This document shows positions 25,480-37,418 of a stretch of DNA of 64,000 bases, one piece after another. Positions within the stretch are counted from its first letter, which is position 1, and every line of letters begins with the position of its first letter. The stretch is from Lichenostomus cassidix. Its lineage: Eukaryota; Chordata; Aves; Passeriformes; Meliphagidae. Both the position numbers and the translations under genes were made by a program. The notes beneath the pieces were generated by a model, which did not search any database, was not told the DNA's origin, and saw only the letters and a program-made list of their open reading frames with translations. Location: the NCBI GenBank assembly GCA_008360975.2, contig CM039193.1, positions 19,327,389 through 19,391,388 of the forward strand, given 5' to 3'.

Positions 25480-26812
25480 ATGGATAGGTCCCGGAGCTGG
25501 CAGCAGAGCCGCTGGAATGCCCTGCTCCTCGTGCTGCTGTGCACAGGCAGCTCCCAGGCACAGAGGGACTGCACGGGCGCCGAGTGCCAACCCCTGGAGA
25601 ACTGCATCGAGGATGTGCTGGAGCCTGGCGAGTGCTGCGCCACGTGCCTGCAGCATGGCTGCACCTGCGAGGGCTACCAATACTACGACTGCGTCAACGT
25701 GGGCTTCGTCAATGGCAAGGTCCCTGAGGGACAGTCCTACTTCGTGGACTTTGGGAGCACGGAGTGCTCATGCCCCAAGGGAGGGGGCAAGATCAGCTGC
25801 CAGTTCATGCTGTGCCCGGAGCTGCCCCCAAACTGCATCGACGCGGTGGTGCCGGCGGATGGGTGTCCCCAGTGCGGCAGGATCGGCTGCCTCCACGAGG
25901 GCCAGAAGTACGTGGCGGGGCACACCTTCCACATGCCGCCCTGCAAGGTTTGCCACTGTCCCAACGCCGGCGGGGAGCTGATGTGCTACCAGCTCCCAGA
26001 CTGCGACACCTTTGCCCTGAACACGGCCAGCCCCGGGGATGCCGAGGACGGCGAGCCCGAGAGGCACTACGACGATCCGTACAGCTACGACCAGGAGGCG
26101 TCTGAAGGAGACAACACCCAGGTGGAGGCTCCGAAAAAGTACAGGAGTTACTCGTCCCACCTGGAGCATGAGAGCCTGAGCCAGGAGCAGGGTGAAGACT
26201 ATGACTACCTCCCGGCCAGCATGGCTCCCTCGGCGTTGGCTTCAGCTGACCCCTACACTGAGGGAATGGCGGTGCCTGGCACCACCCCTGTGCCCAGGGA
26301 TCCCTCCGAGGTTCGCAGTGCCACGGAACGGAGCGAGCGCAGGAGGCTGCCCCGCACCACTGCGGCCTCCCTCCAGCAAGTGGCACACAAGGAGACACCA
26401 GGGACCACCAGGGCTCCTCCTCTGGAGCACACGACAGCCACCACCGAGACACCCCAGCAGCTGGAGGAGATGGAGAGGAGACCAAAGGGGAACAAAGAGA
26501 GGCATGAGCAAGAAAGAGCCCCCCACTCTAAAATTAAAAAGCATGCCAGGAAGGAAGAGCCAGGTAACAGCATGTATCAGGGCTTGAAAGAGGTGAATTT
26601 TACAGAGCCCAGCTGGGCAAGATCATCCCATGAAACCCTCGAGGGGAATGATTTCCCCAAGGTGAAGTTCAGCGCAACAACCTCTCCTCCCGTTGCTCTC
26701 AAGGAAGACCGGAGCCAGTCCTCCCCAAAACAGTCACAGATGCTGTATCGTTACCATCCTGAGGAGGATGGGGACCCCAACTCCATCCACGCTAACCCCA
26801 GGCTGCCAGAAG
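25480..26812 (+). CDS. FBLN2: Fibulin-2, first coding exon (signal peptide, Na and Nb N-terminal subdomains); rest of gene outside window
   Basis: This exon encodes the start of fibulin-2, a secreted extracellular-matrix glycoprotein that in other vertebrates binds fibronectin, nidogen, perlecan and elastic-fibre proteins. Residues 1-27 form a signal peptide with a hydrophobic ALLLVLL core and likely cleavage after SSQA. Residues 31-175 hold 22 cysteines, the Na subdomain, including GECCATC, CEGYQYYDC, the stretch YFVDFGSTECSCP and CQFMLCPELPPNC, all of which I recognise from mammalian fibulin-2. Residues 176-444 have no cysteine: this is the acidic/Thr-Pro-rich Nb subdomain, with PYSYDQE at 200-206, EEDGDPNS at 428-435 and one N-glycosylation site, NFT, at 373. 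The ATG has a strong Kozak context (A at -3, G at +4), and an in-frame TAA lies at 25435. The exon ends AAG|GTAAGA after 444 codons plus one base (phase 1, splitting a Gly codon), matching the PEG junction I recall in human fibulin-2. The downstream anaphylatoxin-like, EGF-like and C-terminal exons are not present here. Confidence 0.96.
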
Positions 26813-26862
26813 GTAAGAGCTACTCCCAGTGTAGGTGTCTAGAGAACACTTACTCATTATAG

Positions 26863-29441
26863 CATTGATGCACATCCTCTGGGGTGTTGTTTTTGCTGCT
26901 GCCTATGGCCATGAAATCAAGCAAACCACCACAGAACAGGTACCATTTTACCATTGCCCACCTTGCTTTGACTTCACAGACAGTGGATGGGATTTTCTGG
27001 TGTTTTAACTTTATTTCAGATGATGATTTATTAAACTCTGCCATTTTTCCTCAATTACTTGCTTTTAATTTCTGTTGTGATGTTAAAGAAACATCTTCCT
27101 CTACATAGAAGGATTTAGTTATCTCCAGTCACCAACTCAGTGGTAATCACATTTGTATCTTTTGTCTTCTTCTGGGAAGGATGTGAAACAGTTGTGCTTC
27201 CATTATGAAAATATTTAGAGCACTTGTAATATTTATTCCATGGTTGAAAGCCTGTTTAAACTCATTAGTTCAAAAACTTGAGAGATATACTCCAAAACCT
27301 CTGCGGACTAGTAGGGAGAAAAATGACTTTCTTTTGCTTTGTGTGTTTTTGGGGCTGGAAGTTTACGATGTTTATGATCAGCTGTGGCAAGTGTACGTAT
27401 TTCCTCCCTGCCTCTGGATTCCTCTTGACATCTGCAGGGAATGTTGATTATATGCTTTATGCAATGCTCATTACTGTAATGAATGCAAACTTCATCACTG
27501 TAAATTAGCACATATACAGCTCATATTTCCAATTCATTTTTCATCAAATCAAGAGCAATACCTCCTCTTTCAAGATGTGGCACAAAATGTTCTCACGAGA
27601 CTCAGCTGTAGGGAACTTGCAGAGAATACTGATTAGTCCCTAGGTAGTGGTATTTCTCCTATGCTGTGTAGGTAGCCCTTAAACATTTTGAGCTGTCCAG
27701 TCCATCTCCTGGAGAAGTTTAAGGCAGATGGGAGGAGGAGAGTAGATTTGGAGCTGAGACTTTTAGGTCCCAGCACCTCTTGACTGTTCAAACAGAAGGT
27801 GTGCCAGGTCCATGAATGGAGATGACAGCTTTTTCCTTTTCCTTCCCTTTTATTTGTCCCAGCCTACCTCACAATCTCAGCTGAGCCGTACACCAAGGCT
27901 GTGTGTGATGCATGGGCCTTAGTTAGGACTGACACACAATAACCTGATTCCTGATGAAATTTTTAAGAAGATATTTATTGCCTTTTCTTTTTCTTTCAAA
28001 AAGGGAAGATGGGTGGAGCACCCTGAAATTTTCGATGAGAGGGTTTAAGAAAGTCTGTTGGGGTGAAAGTGTTCAGCAGCAGAGCTAAGTACTACATTTG
28101 AGAGTCTGCTTGGGTGATTTCCAATCTGTGATTCCTGGGAACTGCTTGGCTGAGACAGGTCTGGTTGGGGGCTGGATTAGGTTGAGGTGCCTGGAGCAAA
28201 ATGTGATGGATGGCATGAGAGGCATGAATTGTTTAGCTGACAGAAGCAGGCTTGGGAATCACTGGGTGCCATTTCCCCCTTAGCTGAGATACCTACGATT
28301 TCCTTTAAATATTTCAGGAGTAGAAATGAAAAGTAAATATCCCTTGGGACCACAGGACTGTGTGACTGGCTGTAGATGCTGCAGCTCTGAGGCTGTTGGT
28401 TTCCTGCCCCATGGAGTTGCTGCATATTTTGTGAGCCAGCACCAGTGCCACCACACCATGTCCATTACCCACAGTCACTGACAAGTGGGACCTGGCCAGG
28501 CAGCCCCTGCCCCTGATCTGCCCCACCATTCCCATCAGGAATATTGGTGGAAGTTCTGTATGGAATGATAGAACCCTCTCCAAAAATGAGGGATCTCTCT
28601 TGCCATAACTAGCACCAGCGCTCGTGCCTAGGGATAGCAGTGTTCCCACTTGTTCTGTTGCTTTAATTGACGTGGTTGTGATTCATGTGAGTAGCTCCAT
28701 ATGTTCCAAGTAATAAAACACATATATCTTGTCTTTTTGGTGACTCCTGAGCCAGTGGTAGAGGGGGAGTGAAGATATTAGTCAGACTTGAAAGAAAAAT
28801 TAATCTAGCTTACAGATACAGAATGAAAACATAAATTTTGTGCATGTATTTCCGACTGTAAAATGACAGAATCTACCAGAATTGCCAAATAACCTTTTTT
28901 TTTTTCCCTTTAAGAATCGTCAGCATGATGTAAACTGTATCAATGCCCTGATTTTCAGAACCTCTGAGTCTGTTGTGCTGTTCCCTAATGAGGCTGCAGC
29001 CACCCTGGCAGCATGTAGGGGGTTTTGTTTGACCAGCTCTCAGCAGAGTGCTCTGGGCTACATTTCTGTGACTCTATGGCCATTCTAGATGTATTTTTAT
29101 GTTTTGTTTAGTGTTTCTCTTTTCCCAGAGTTTAGAAAAGTATGGGAGCCTCCACAGAGGCTTTCAGCCCAAGTTAGGTGGCTGTTGCATTTGTTCCTCC
29201 TATTTAGCTGTATTCTGGCTTCAGAACTATGCTGTGGTTGGATCCTGATGCCTTTGGTTAAAAACCTGGCCTTATTACTCGTATTTTATATATCTTGCTT
29301 TGGTTTTACATGTAGCTGAGTTTTCGTCTCAAAAATTTCTGCTGGTTCATACATAATCTAATGGTGGAAACAACATAGAACAAACACTTTGATGCTCAGG
29401 AAAGGTTAATTTTGTGTTTTGATTTTGTTTCTCCTTTTTAG
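26863..29441 (+). other. Intronic noncoding DNA
   Basis: AT-rich intron sequence just after the FBLN2 exon. No exon, repeat or RNA gene was recognised. Confidence 0.55.
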
Positions 29442-29915
29442 CATTGTTTTTCATCAGTAGCATTGCGCTGTGTTCACATCAGCCAGCTGATGGTGATGAT
29501 CATCAGCCAGGTGATGCTGAGGTGATCCCTGTAGCACCTCCTCTTCTGGACTCTGGCAATTGCCATTTGTTTGGGGATTTTTTGCCTTCTCCTTTGGGTC
29601 TTCTGAGCTTTGCTGGACCAGCCCTTCTGCAGATTTTCTGGTGCTGTGTGGAGCCAGGCCCTCGCTGGTGGTTCCCTGGGGCAGCAGCAGCACTCACAGC
29701 CTCCAGGGAGAAATGTCACAGCAATGGTCCCTGTGGGAGCTGGTTTCTCCATGTGCCAGGTGGAAGCCCAGCACCAGCTCAGTGGGGTGTGGCAGCCCAC
29801 AGATGTGCTCCTGCCTCCCACAGCACAGTAATTCCCACTCAGGGGTCTCCAGCACCCCCTGCTCCATGCCAGCCAGGCTCTCCCTGCAGGGGAAGCACTG
29901 GGGATCTGCTCCAGG
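29442..29915 (+). other. Open, splice-flanked segment in the FBLN2 intron (candidate cassette exon, unproven)
   Basis: A pyrimidine-rich acceptor (gattttgtttctcctttttag, AG at 29440-29441) is followed by a frame open from the acceptor to 30037. A good donor, CAGG|GTGAGT, sits at 29915/29916. The bounded segment is 474 nt, a multiple of three. Spliced after the phase-1 FBLN2 donor it would stay in frame (first codon G|CA) and leave phase 1 again. The predicted peptide is Ala/Pro/Trp/Cys-containing and partly hydrophobic. It has no fibulin domain pattern that I recognise, and no equivalent insertion is known to me in mammalian fibulin-2. The minus strand is also open here, which argues for GC-driven chance. 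Confidence 0.15.
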
Positions 29916-32900
29916 GTGAGTGCCCTTGTCATAGATCCAGAATATGGACTGGAGCGCAGGTTCCTGCAGCAGCAGCACGTAGACCCACTGGAGTGCCTGT
30001 GCAAATGCTGCTTACTCCATTCCTAAAGGAGCTGTAAGTGTAAAGCACAGGTAATTACTCAGCTGAGAAAGAGTAAATTAAGTACTTTCACCATGGGAAG
30101 GGATGAGATTAATGGAGACTGTTCTCTTTATACAGTCTCTCTCCAAACATTGATCTTACCCTGTCACTTACTGCAAGAGCAGCAAACAGGGGGAATTTTA
30201 ATTTCTGTATTGCCTATTTCCTCATCCTAAAAATGCCCTAATCAGGGGAGGGCTGACTAAAACATATTTCAAGTACTTACTGTCAAGTTCTGTTATGATT
30301 TTCCCACTTTTTTCTATTTCCCCGTGCTCTGGCAGTAGAGTGCTGTTCCTTAGATAAATGTAACTCAGGTAGCAAGCAGCCTCATTGTCAATGTTATATG
30401 ATTTGCATTCTGGTTTTGGCAGGCTCAGCAGCAGTTTGGGTCTAGCTGGAACTGTCATGTTTCAGAGTGGAGGTGTTTTTCCACTTAAACTACTTCACGA
30501 CTGGTGATTTTTTTTTTTTTTTATCGTGGTGGCTTTCAGAGATAAAGATAATTGTTCTCCAGCTGAAGGAAATTGCACCACTTTGTGAGCTGAGATCAGT
30601 GGATGTGAGAGTGGCATTTACTGCAGGTAAATCCTGATCAGGCAGGAGCTACTGGGAGCTACTCTTGTGTAACTTCTGAGGATGTAGCTGAGATTTCAAC
30701 CAACCCATCTGCTGTGTGTTTGCTGATTCTGAAGCTCATGGAGAAAGATGACCTTGAATTTCTGAACTGAGATGATTCTGTGCAAGCTGACCTGCAGTGA
30801 GGGTTTGCCAAGCATTCCCTGAGCACACCCACCCTTTGTCCCTCTTACTGCCACCATAAAAAGCACTGCAGGTGGGAGAATGCTTGCATAATCCTTTGAA
30901 AACAAACTCCATTTGCAATTACTTTGTATTTTTTGCTGTCAGGTGAAGTGTTGTCTCATTTTCACTTGAATTACCTCAGGCTTAATCCTGTGTTCTCTAC
31001 TTTATCCCAGTCCTTTCCGTAACAGGAAGAAGTCAGCTTTGAGCCCTCAAAATAGGACCTCTGAGGAATAAAAATAAACCTCAGGAGAGTGGTGTGTGAA
31101 GAGAAAAAGCCTCTGGGCCAGCAAGTGTGAATCAGCATGAATTAGAGCCCCAGGTGACAGTGTTCACTGGTTTCTTTGGTAGTTGAAGTTCTGAGGCAGT
31201 ACGAATGGGAATAAGGCAGGCTTGAGATACTTGCAGAAAGAGGAACACTAAAATACTATAAAATTAAAAAGTGCCTATCTGTTCTGCCAAAAATGGCCTT
31301 TGTGCTTTATGAGGCAGCTGGATGCTAGCTTAGGAGGAAAAAACAAAAAATTAAACCATTTCTATTCATGAAAACATCCCATGTATAATATGTGGGAGGC
31401 TTATTCCCTCAAGGCTGCTAATGCACAGCCTTCCCTGTACCCCTTCCCTTGTCACTTCAGGCATGAACTTGTGAGCAAAGGGTGCAAGGAAAACCAAAAC
31501 CTACCCAAGTTACATAGAGGAGTGCACTCAGAGTAATTGTTTTCAGGCTCTGAAATAAACAGTAGCCAAAGTATCCAATCTCCAGGCACCAGACAGCCAG
31601 ATGTGGCCTGGCTCGCTGTTTCTTAAGCTCTTGCTTTCAAGTGGAGGCAGCATTAGGTCTGCGTCAAGTGCCTTGAGTAGTCGCATGTGAGGAATCGGAG
31701 CAGAGATTTGGGGAGGTGATGTACCCCACCAGTCCAGGCATGTAGGCAGCAGCCTAATTCAGAGTGTCCAGACCTGTCCTGCCCAGGAGCATACTTTTGG
31801 GGTCAGTGCTGGTGCTTGGGGTTTGTGTCTGGGTGATGTCTCTGGACATGTTGCTGCATGGCTGCTGCTTTCCTGGCTGTGTTTTGGGAACTGCTCTGGG
31901 TCAGATCGTGCTGTTGCTTTTCCAGCTGGCTGGGCTTCAGGGCGCCTCTTAGAGCTGCAGGCTCTGGATTGGGAATGTTATTTTTTGCAAGAATTCCCCT
32001 GTAGAGCCCAAACCCTCCTCAACACAGTTCTTCCATTCCTCATGTGCATCTTCCTTCTGAAATGGAGATATTAACTACAGGTCATGAGCTCCTGGCTACC
32101 AATACTTTTGTGTCAGGCTTTTATGGGGCTATTTTGGTCCTTATCTTAGAGTATTTTAAGCCGTAGTTGTACATTGAACCAGGAGCTCATGATCTTCAGT
32201 TAGAGAACATAGTTTAGAGAATCCTTACTTAAAGCTGCAAAGATCTGTACAGTGGTGCAGGCACAAGCATGGTATGCAGAATGCCAAGATTCAGTGCCAT
32301 ACTTTGCTAAAAGCTGCATAGACGGCAGACTTTTAAGAGCCTAAATGAGTTACAGAAATGATCAGGTCTTGCGCTCTTTTCTTTTCAAACCCCAGTACCT
32401 GCCAGTCTGGTAAATAGGGATGTGTAAGTAGGTGGCTCTCCATCTTTCTGTGTTACTCATAAAATTAAGGTCACAGCTCCTCACTTCAGTGTGAATCACT
32501 GAGGACCATGACAGGCAGGTACAATGTGCAAGGTGGGGCAAACACGTGTTCCTGCAGCTCTTGCTAGCCTTGCCTCCATTAAATATCCTCTGAAGAGCAC
32601 AGTTCTTTTCCCAGCTCTGGTGTGATGATGAGGTGCAGTCAGACTTCCATCCGCTGATAGTGCCGAGCTGTTTGTGCTGCAGCACCAGGAATTACTCACA
32701 CAGCTGGCTGGAACAGTTTTGTATAAGGAAATCCATTGAGTTCAATGCTGGCACCAAGGGAACGTGCAGAGGACGTCTGAAAGTGAAACAGGATGAAGCA
32801 TTCACATCTGCCTGGGTTGTGTTTGGGTGTCCCATCCTCCCTGGGGGAGCACCGTGCTGCTGGCACAACACCAGGGGGCATTGCCTGCGGGGGACACTGC

Positions 32901-33304
32901 GGGTTTTCCACAGTGCCACTGAACACTGGAGGGTTTTCAGATACCCTTGCCTTCAGGGGGTTTAGTTACTAAGTTAGTTTAATTCTCATATGTTGCAATA
33001 ATTCAACTGGAGCTGACTTATCCCCAACCTAGGATAGCATAAAAATACCTTTGAAAACCCACCCTGTGTACCTATTCTGTAGAGGTAAAAATCATCATTT
33101 ATGCAAAGTCAGTTCCATCCATGGTTTGTGACAAGAACATTGAATTTGAGTTCTGAAATTCAAACATGCAGCAGACAAGTATGAAAATAAGATGGGAGTT
33201 TTCTTGTACAAATTAATTACCCACTTGAACAGAGGAAACTGTTGGGCTCACCAGGTTTCTCAAGGGGACTCCATTTGCTGGTTATTTATAGTAAGTATTG
33301 GAGA

Positions 33305-33334
33305 GTGTGTATATATATATATATATATATATAT
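33305..33334 (+). repeat. (TA)n microsatellite
   Basis: A short gtgtgt lead-in is followed by about 12 uninterrupted TA units, a likely length-variable locus. Confidence 0.92.
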
Positions 33335-36300
33335 TTTGTATGCATGATTGATACTCCTTCAGAAAACAGAATTTAAATGAGACTTCTTTGTAGTAATATG
33401 TCTGTTATTCTAATCGATCACCAAGGAATTAAAACCGACTCTGAATATAGCTCCTTATTAGAGAAAGGAAAGTATAAGTAGTAATTCCTGATCCAAATTT
33501 TGTGAGACAATAACCTTTTGAACAGTTTCAAATATGTAGGCCAAATAAACGTAGCTTTCTAGCATATGCTTACTCATGAAAGGATTTGTAATTTCATTAC
33601 CCTGGGCCTCACAGCAAGCAATATCTCTTACCTCTCAGGGATTCTTAGGTAACAAGCCAGCAGTAATTGGAATTTTATAAAGATCCCCTTATGTGTGAGC
33701 AGGTTTTATGTTTTCTTGACTATTCCCAGTCTGTCTGTGCTGTTCCTGAGATGACCAATTCCCTTCCAAAGCCACCAGAAAGTCCTAAATCACCATCCCA
33801 AAGCACCAGGGGTGTTTACACTAAGCCCAAAGGCTGAGAGAGGGATAGGAGAAAGAAGTCATTGTGCTGTATTTAGGCTGGCAAACCTCCTCCGTGCATT
33901 TGCTCCTTCCCTGCCTTTGCCAGAGCTCAGGGAGCTGCAGAGACCCCTGGAGCCACCTGCCTTTCTCCAGCAGTACCTGTGGATGTCTGGGACCCACCAG
34001 GCACCCTGCAGGTTTGTAAGCAGCAGCATTCCAGAGTCACTGTGCCTGCAGTAGGCCACTGCCTGCTGGAATTGCTGGTTTTCCTCCCTCACGGGAAGCT
34101 CTGATGGTGCTAGAGTGGCTGATGAGGGGCTGGCAGTGGCTTGGGTGGGTGCAGTGGGGTGGGACAGAGAGGCTGCTGCTCTCTGTGGGGTGTGGGGGGC
34201 TCGTGCTGGGGCTGCCCTGCCTCCCCCTGTACAGCCTGGCCCCACTGCTGCAGTTCTGGCTGCAGCTTCTCCAGCCCTTCCTACACCAAAAATGGAGCCA
34301 TTCAGACAAACATCCAGAGCAGTAATTCTTTCTCCCTTGTTGTCTGAGTGCTGGTTGCTTTTGTGCTGCTGTTGTGAACCACAGGGAGGCCAGCTGGATT
34401 CAGAAGGGCTTAGAGTTGTTTGACCATAGTTTTGAACTACCAACTACTAAAATAAATGTCTATGGCTTCAGTAGCTCTGGGTTTAAAACCTTTTAACGGT
34501 ATAAGTAGTTGCCTGAAAGGGGAGGATTTGCATCAGTAACTTTTAAAAGGTGTTATAAAAGCTGATGCTCTTGTGAGCTGTTCCTGCGTGTAAACTATAC
34601 ATCTTAAAAATAATGAAAATCATCAAATGAGAACTCGTAGCCTTAATGCTGCCATGCATAGGGCAAGTGACTGCTTGCAGCTGCAGTGACCTGTACTGCC
34701 CTAGGAATAGGTGTGCATTCAGTCCTGAACACCCTTCCACCAAGGTTATTTGAATTGGGTACATGAGAATGGCTCAGGGGTAAGAAAGGTGAATGCTTTA
34801 TTTTGTATGAGGTCACTATGTAGAAATGTTACTTCTAGAAGAAAAATGTGCATCTTCTCTCCTGTGTTGCCATCTGTGTTGCACCTTTACCTTCCCTGCT
34901 TTTTTTGGCTGCTGTGGGACCTCAGTGCAGATTTTCCCCCTCCTTGTTTGCTGTGGCCTCCTGTCCTTCCCAAGGCCCTTGAGGAGCCAACTTGTGTGGC
35001 TTTGCAATTCAGGAAATGTTCTCTTTCAGGTGAGTCAGGGCTCTGGGGGTGCTGATGGCTGCAGGTTGGAGGTGGTTTTGAGGGGGCTGCTGCCCAGCGT
35101 GGGGACTTGGTGGCCCAGTGTCCCTGCAGCCTTGTGTTGGCCACCAGACATTGGGGACCAGTACAGGAGCTCTTCTGGGAGAGCTGCAGGAAAGAAATGG
35201 AGGAAGACATGTTTCCAGTGGTGTAAGAGAAGTCAGCAGGTTACCAAAATCCAAATCAACTGGAAAAGCAAGTGTGCGCTCAGTACAGGATCATCAGTGA
35301 GTGCTGTTGAAAAGGGACAGAGTACCAGATGGGAAAAACGAAATTTTCCGTAGGTGTCTTACAGAGTCCAGAAAATTTGAAGCCAATTTTGTGCAATATA
35401 TTCTGTTCTTGGGATGGCACTGAGATGCTTTTTGTGTAATAAACCCAATAGCACTGCGTGAGGGCTCCAGTCTGGCATTGATCTGAAATAGCACTCACCT
35501 CCTCCTTATCTTCTCTGTGAGCAGCAGCATCAGCTGTGTTTGGAGCAGGGGAGCTGGAGTTTGACTGGAGCTGGTTCATATGCAGGGAGAGAACTGAGAA
35601 GAGGATGAAGGAGCTCTTGGAACAAGAACATCTGGCTGTACCTCAGTTTCCTTCTCTTCTCACCTCTCACTGTTTTAAGTTCCTTGCAGTCTTGAGTCTC
35701 CAAAACCATTCCATGTGCTACTTACTGGAATCATTTTCTGAGCACAAGTTAAAGGGATTAATATTAGAGGGTTACACATCTTGTATGAAGTGAATCATCT
35801 AAAGTGCTTCTTGTATTCATGTTCTGATGGAGGCATCCTGCAGGGACTTAGGAACCAATTATATTTTGTCAGTGGTCTGTAGCATAAAATTTTTTTATAC
35901 TTGATACCCAACCTCCTGCGTGCCCATGGCACGTGGAATAGACATTCCAGACACACAAACCTTGCTTCAGTGGGGAGCAAAATTTCCTGAAAAGCAAACA
36001 CTGAAAGGCAAAGCACATCCTGTGCTCCGGCCAGCTGAGCGGGGAGAGCAGAACCTCGTGTGCTGGGGACAGGCCCTGTGTCTGCAGGGGACTTGTGTTC
36101 AAACTTGTCTAATCTGTCACTCAAAAAGTGAAGTTCATGACTATGGAATGAAAGTTTATGAAAACGTACCTTTGTAATGAAAATGGAGCTTATATAATAG
36201 TAATTTCTTACGGCTCTTTCCATAGCATTAAAGAGTTCTTTTGTGTTGAACAAGCAGAATGAGAAACTTTGAGTGAGTTTAATGGTGTTTAAGGAGTCTT

Positions 36301-37388
36301 TTTTCTTTCATTTTTCAAATAATGATTGTGAGAAATCACTAGATAAGAGTATGAAGTCAATGCACTGTGTGCTTGGTGGCATGGAAAGCCTTACACCCAC
36401 CCCTAATCTCTGCCAAGGTCTGTCATGGTTTGACTATCAAGCCAAGTTGATGGCTCTAAAGCTCCACTACACCCAACTGTAATTCTGCAGCTATGTCTAT
36501 AAAACATCTTGTTTATGGCCTATAAGCAGCTGAAGATTAATGCAGTTCTCCCTCTTATCCAAGAACCCTTCCTCTGCGATGTTCATTAATTTTCCTGGTA
36601 TTGGAATTGCCTTGCATGGAATTATTAGTAGTTTTCATTTCCAGATTCAAACCTACGGTGTTCTAGCCAAATGATTTTGTAAGAGATTCACTCTGAGGAA
36701 CTGTTTTCATTAAAGATAACATACACTTAAGTAATGTCTCATGTAATGATTAAATTTGTACTTTTCCTGGTTCTGGATCAAAGTTGATAACTATTATCTG
36801 AATTCATGGCATTGAAGTTAAAAGAAAAGTGTAGTGACCATCAGTGATGGCTGGGTTTTATATTAGAAGGTTCCATAAATGTTTTATTTCAGTCAGTTTG
36901 GATTGACTGTGGTGGTTTTGCTGGTGGAAGATAAATAGGGAGACCTTCCAAAATCTTTTGCTGTGGTGTCAGAAGTTTTGCATGATCCATTAAAGTGATG
37001 AATGTGCTTTGCATGTGTTATTGAAGTACAGACTTTTGCCTTGCTTAGCCTGTGGCCCTAGGAAAGTTTCTAGTAGTGTCTGTGCTCTGTTTCCTTTGTC
37101 CTTGGTCCCGAGGGACAAGAGGAACAGGTTTGTGCTGTGGCCAAGAACACATTGTGGGACAGGCAGGGATTCTCACTGCCTTGGTACCGGGTGAAGCTAA
37201 CCAATTTAGATTAAAAAAAAGAATTATGCTGCTGGATCTCTTATTCTTGAGAAATGTAACCAGCCAGTTAAAATGAACAGGAGCTTTTGGAGTCAGCCAG
37301 TTACATTTGCTTTTCAGTGTGAATAATCTGGTATGTGGAAAAATTGTGGCATGTGGCAGAGAGGCCAGTTCAGGCTGAGTGTTGGTAC

Positions 37389-37418
37389 ACTCCTGTAGGG
37401 AGGACTCCTGTAGGGAGG
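37389..37418 (+). repeat. 15-bp tandem duplication
   Basis: Two perfect adjacent copies of actcctgtagggagg. Confidence 0.85.

Noticed and set aside
25805..26485. 226-codon minus-strand frame, and a plus-strand frame over 25448-25981, overlapping the FBLN2 exon
   Set aside because: Shadows of a GC-rich coding exon; the FBLN2 frame has unmistakable family similarity and the others do not.
36428..36455. Tctgtcatggtttgactat motif resembling the start of some avian endogenous retrovirus LTRs
   Set aside because: Only about 20 bases; no matching LTR end, polyadenylation signal, second LTR or internal retroviral sequence was found.
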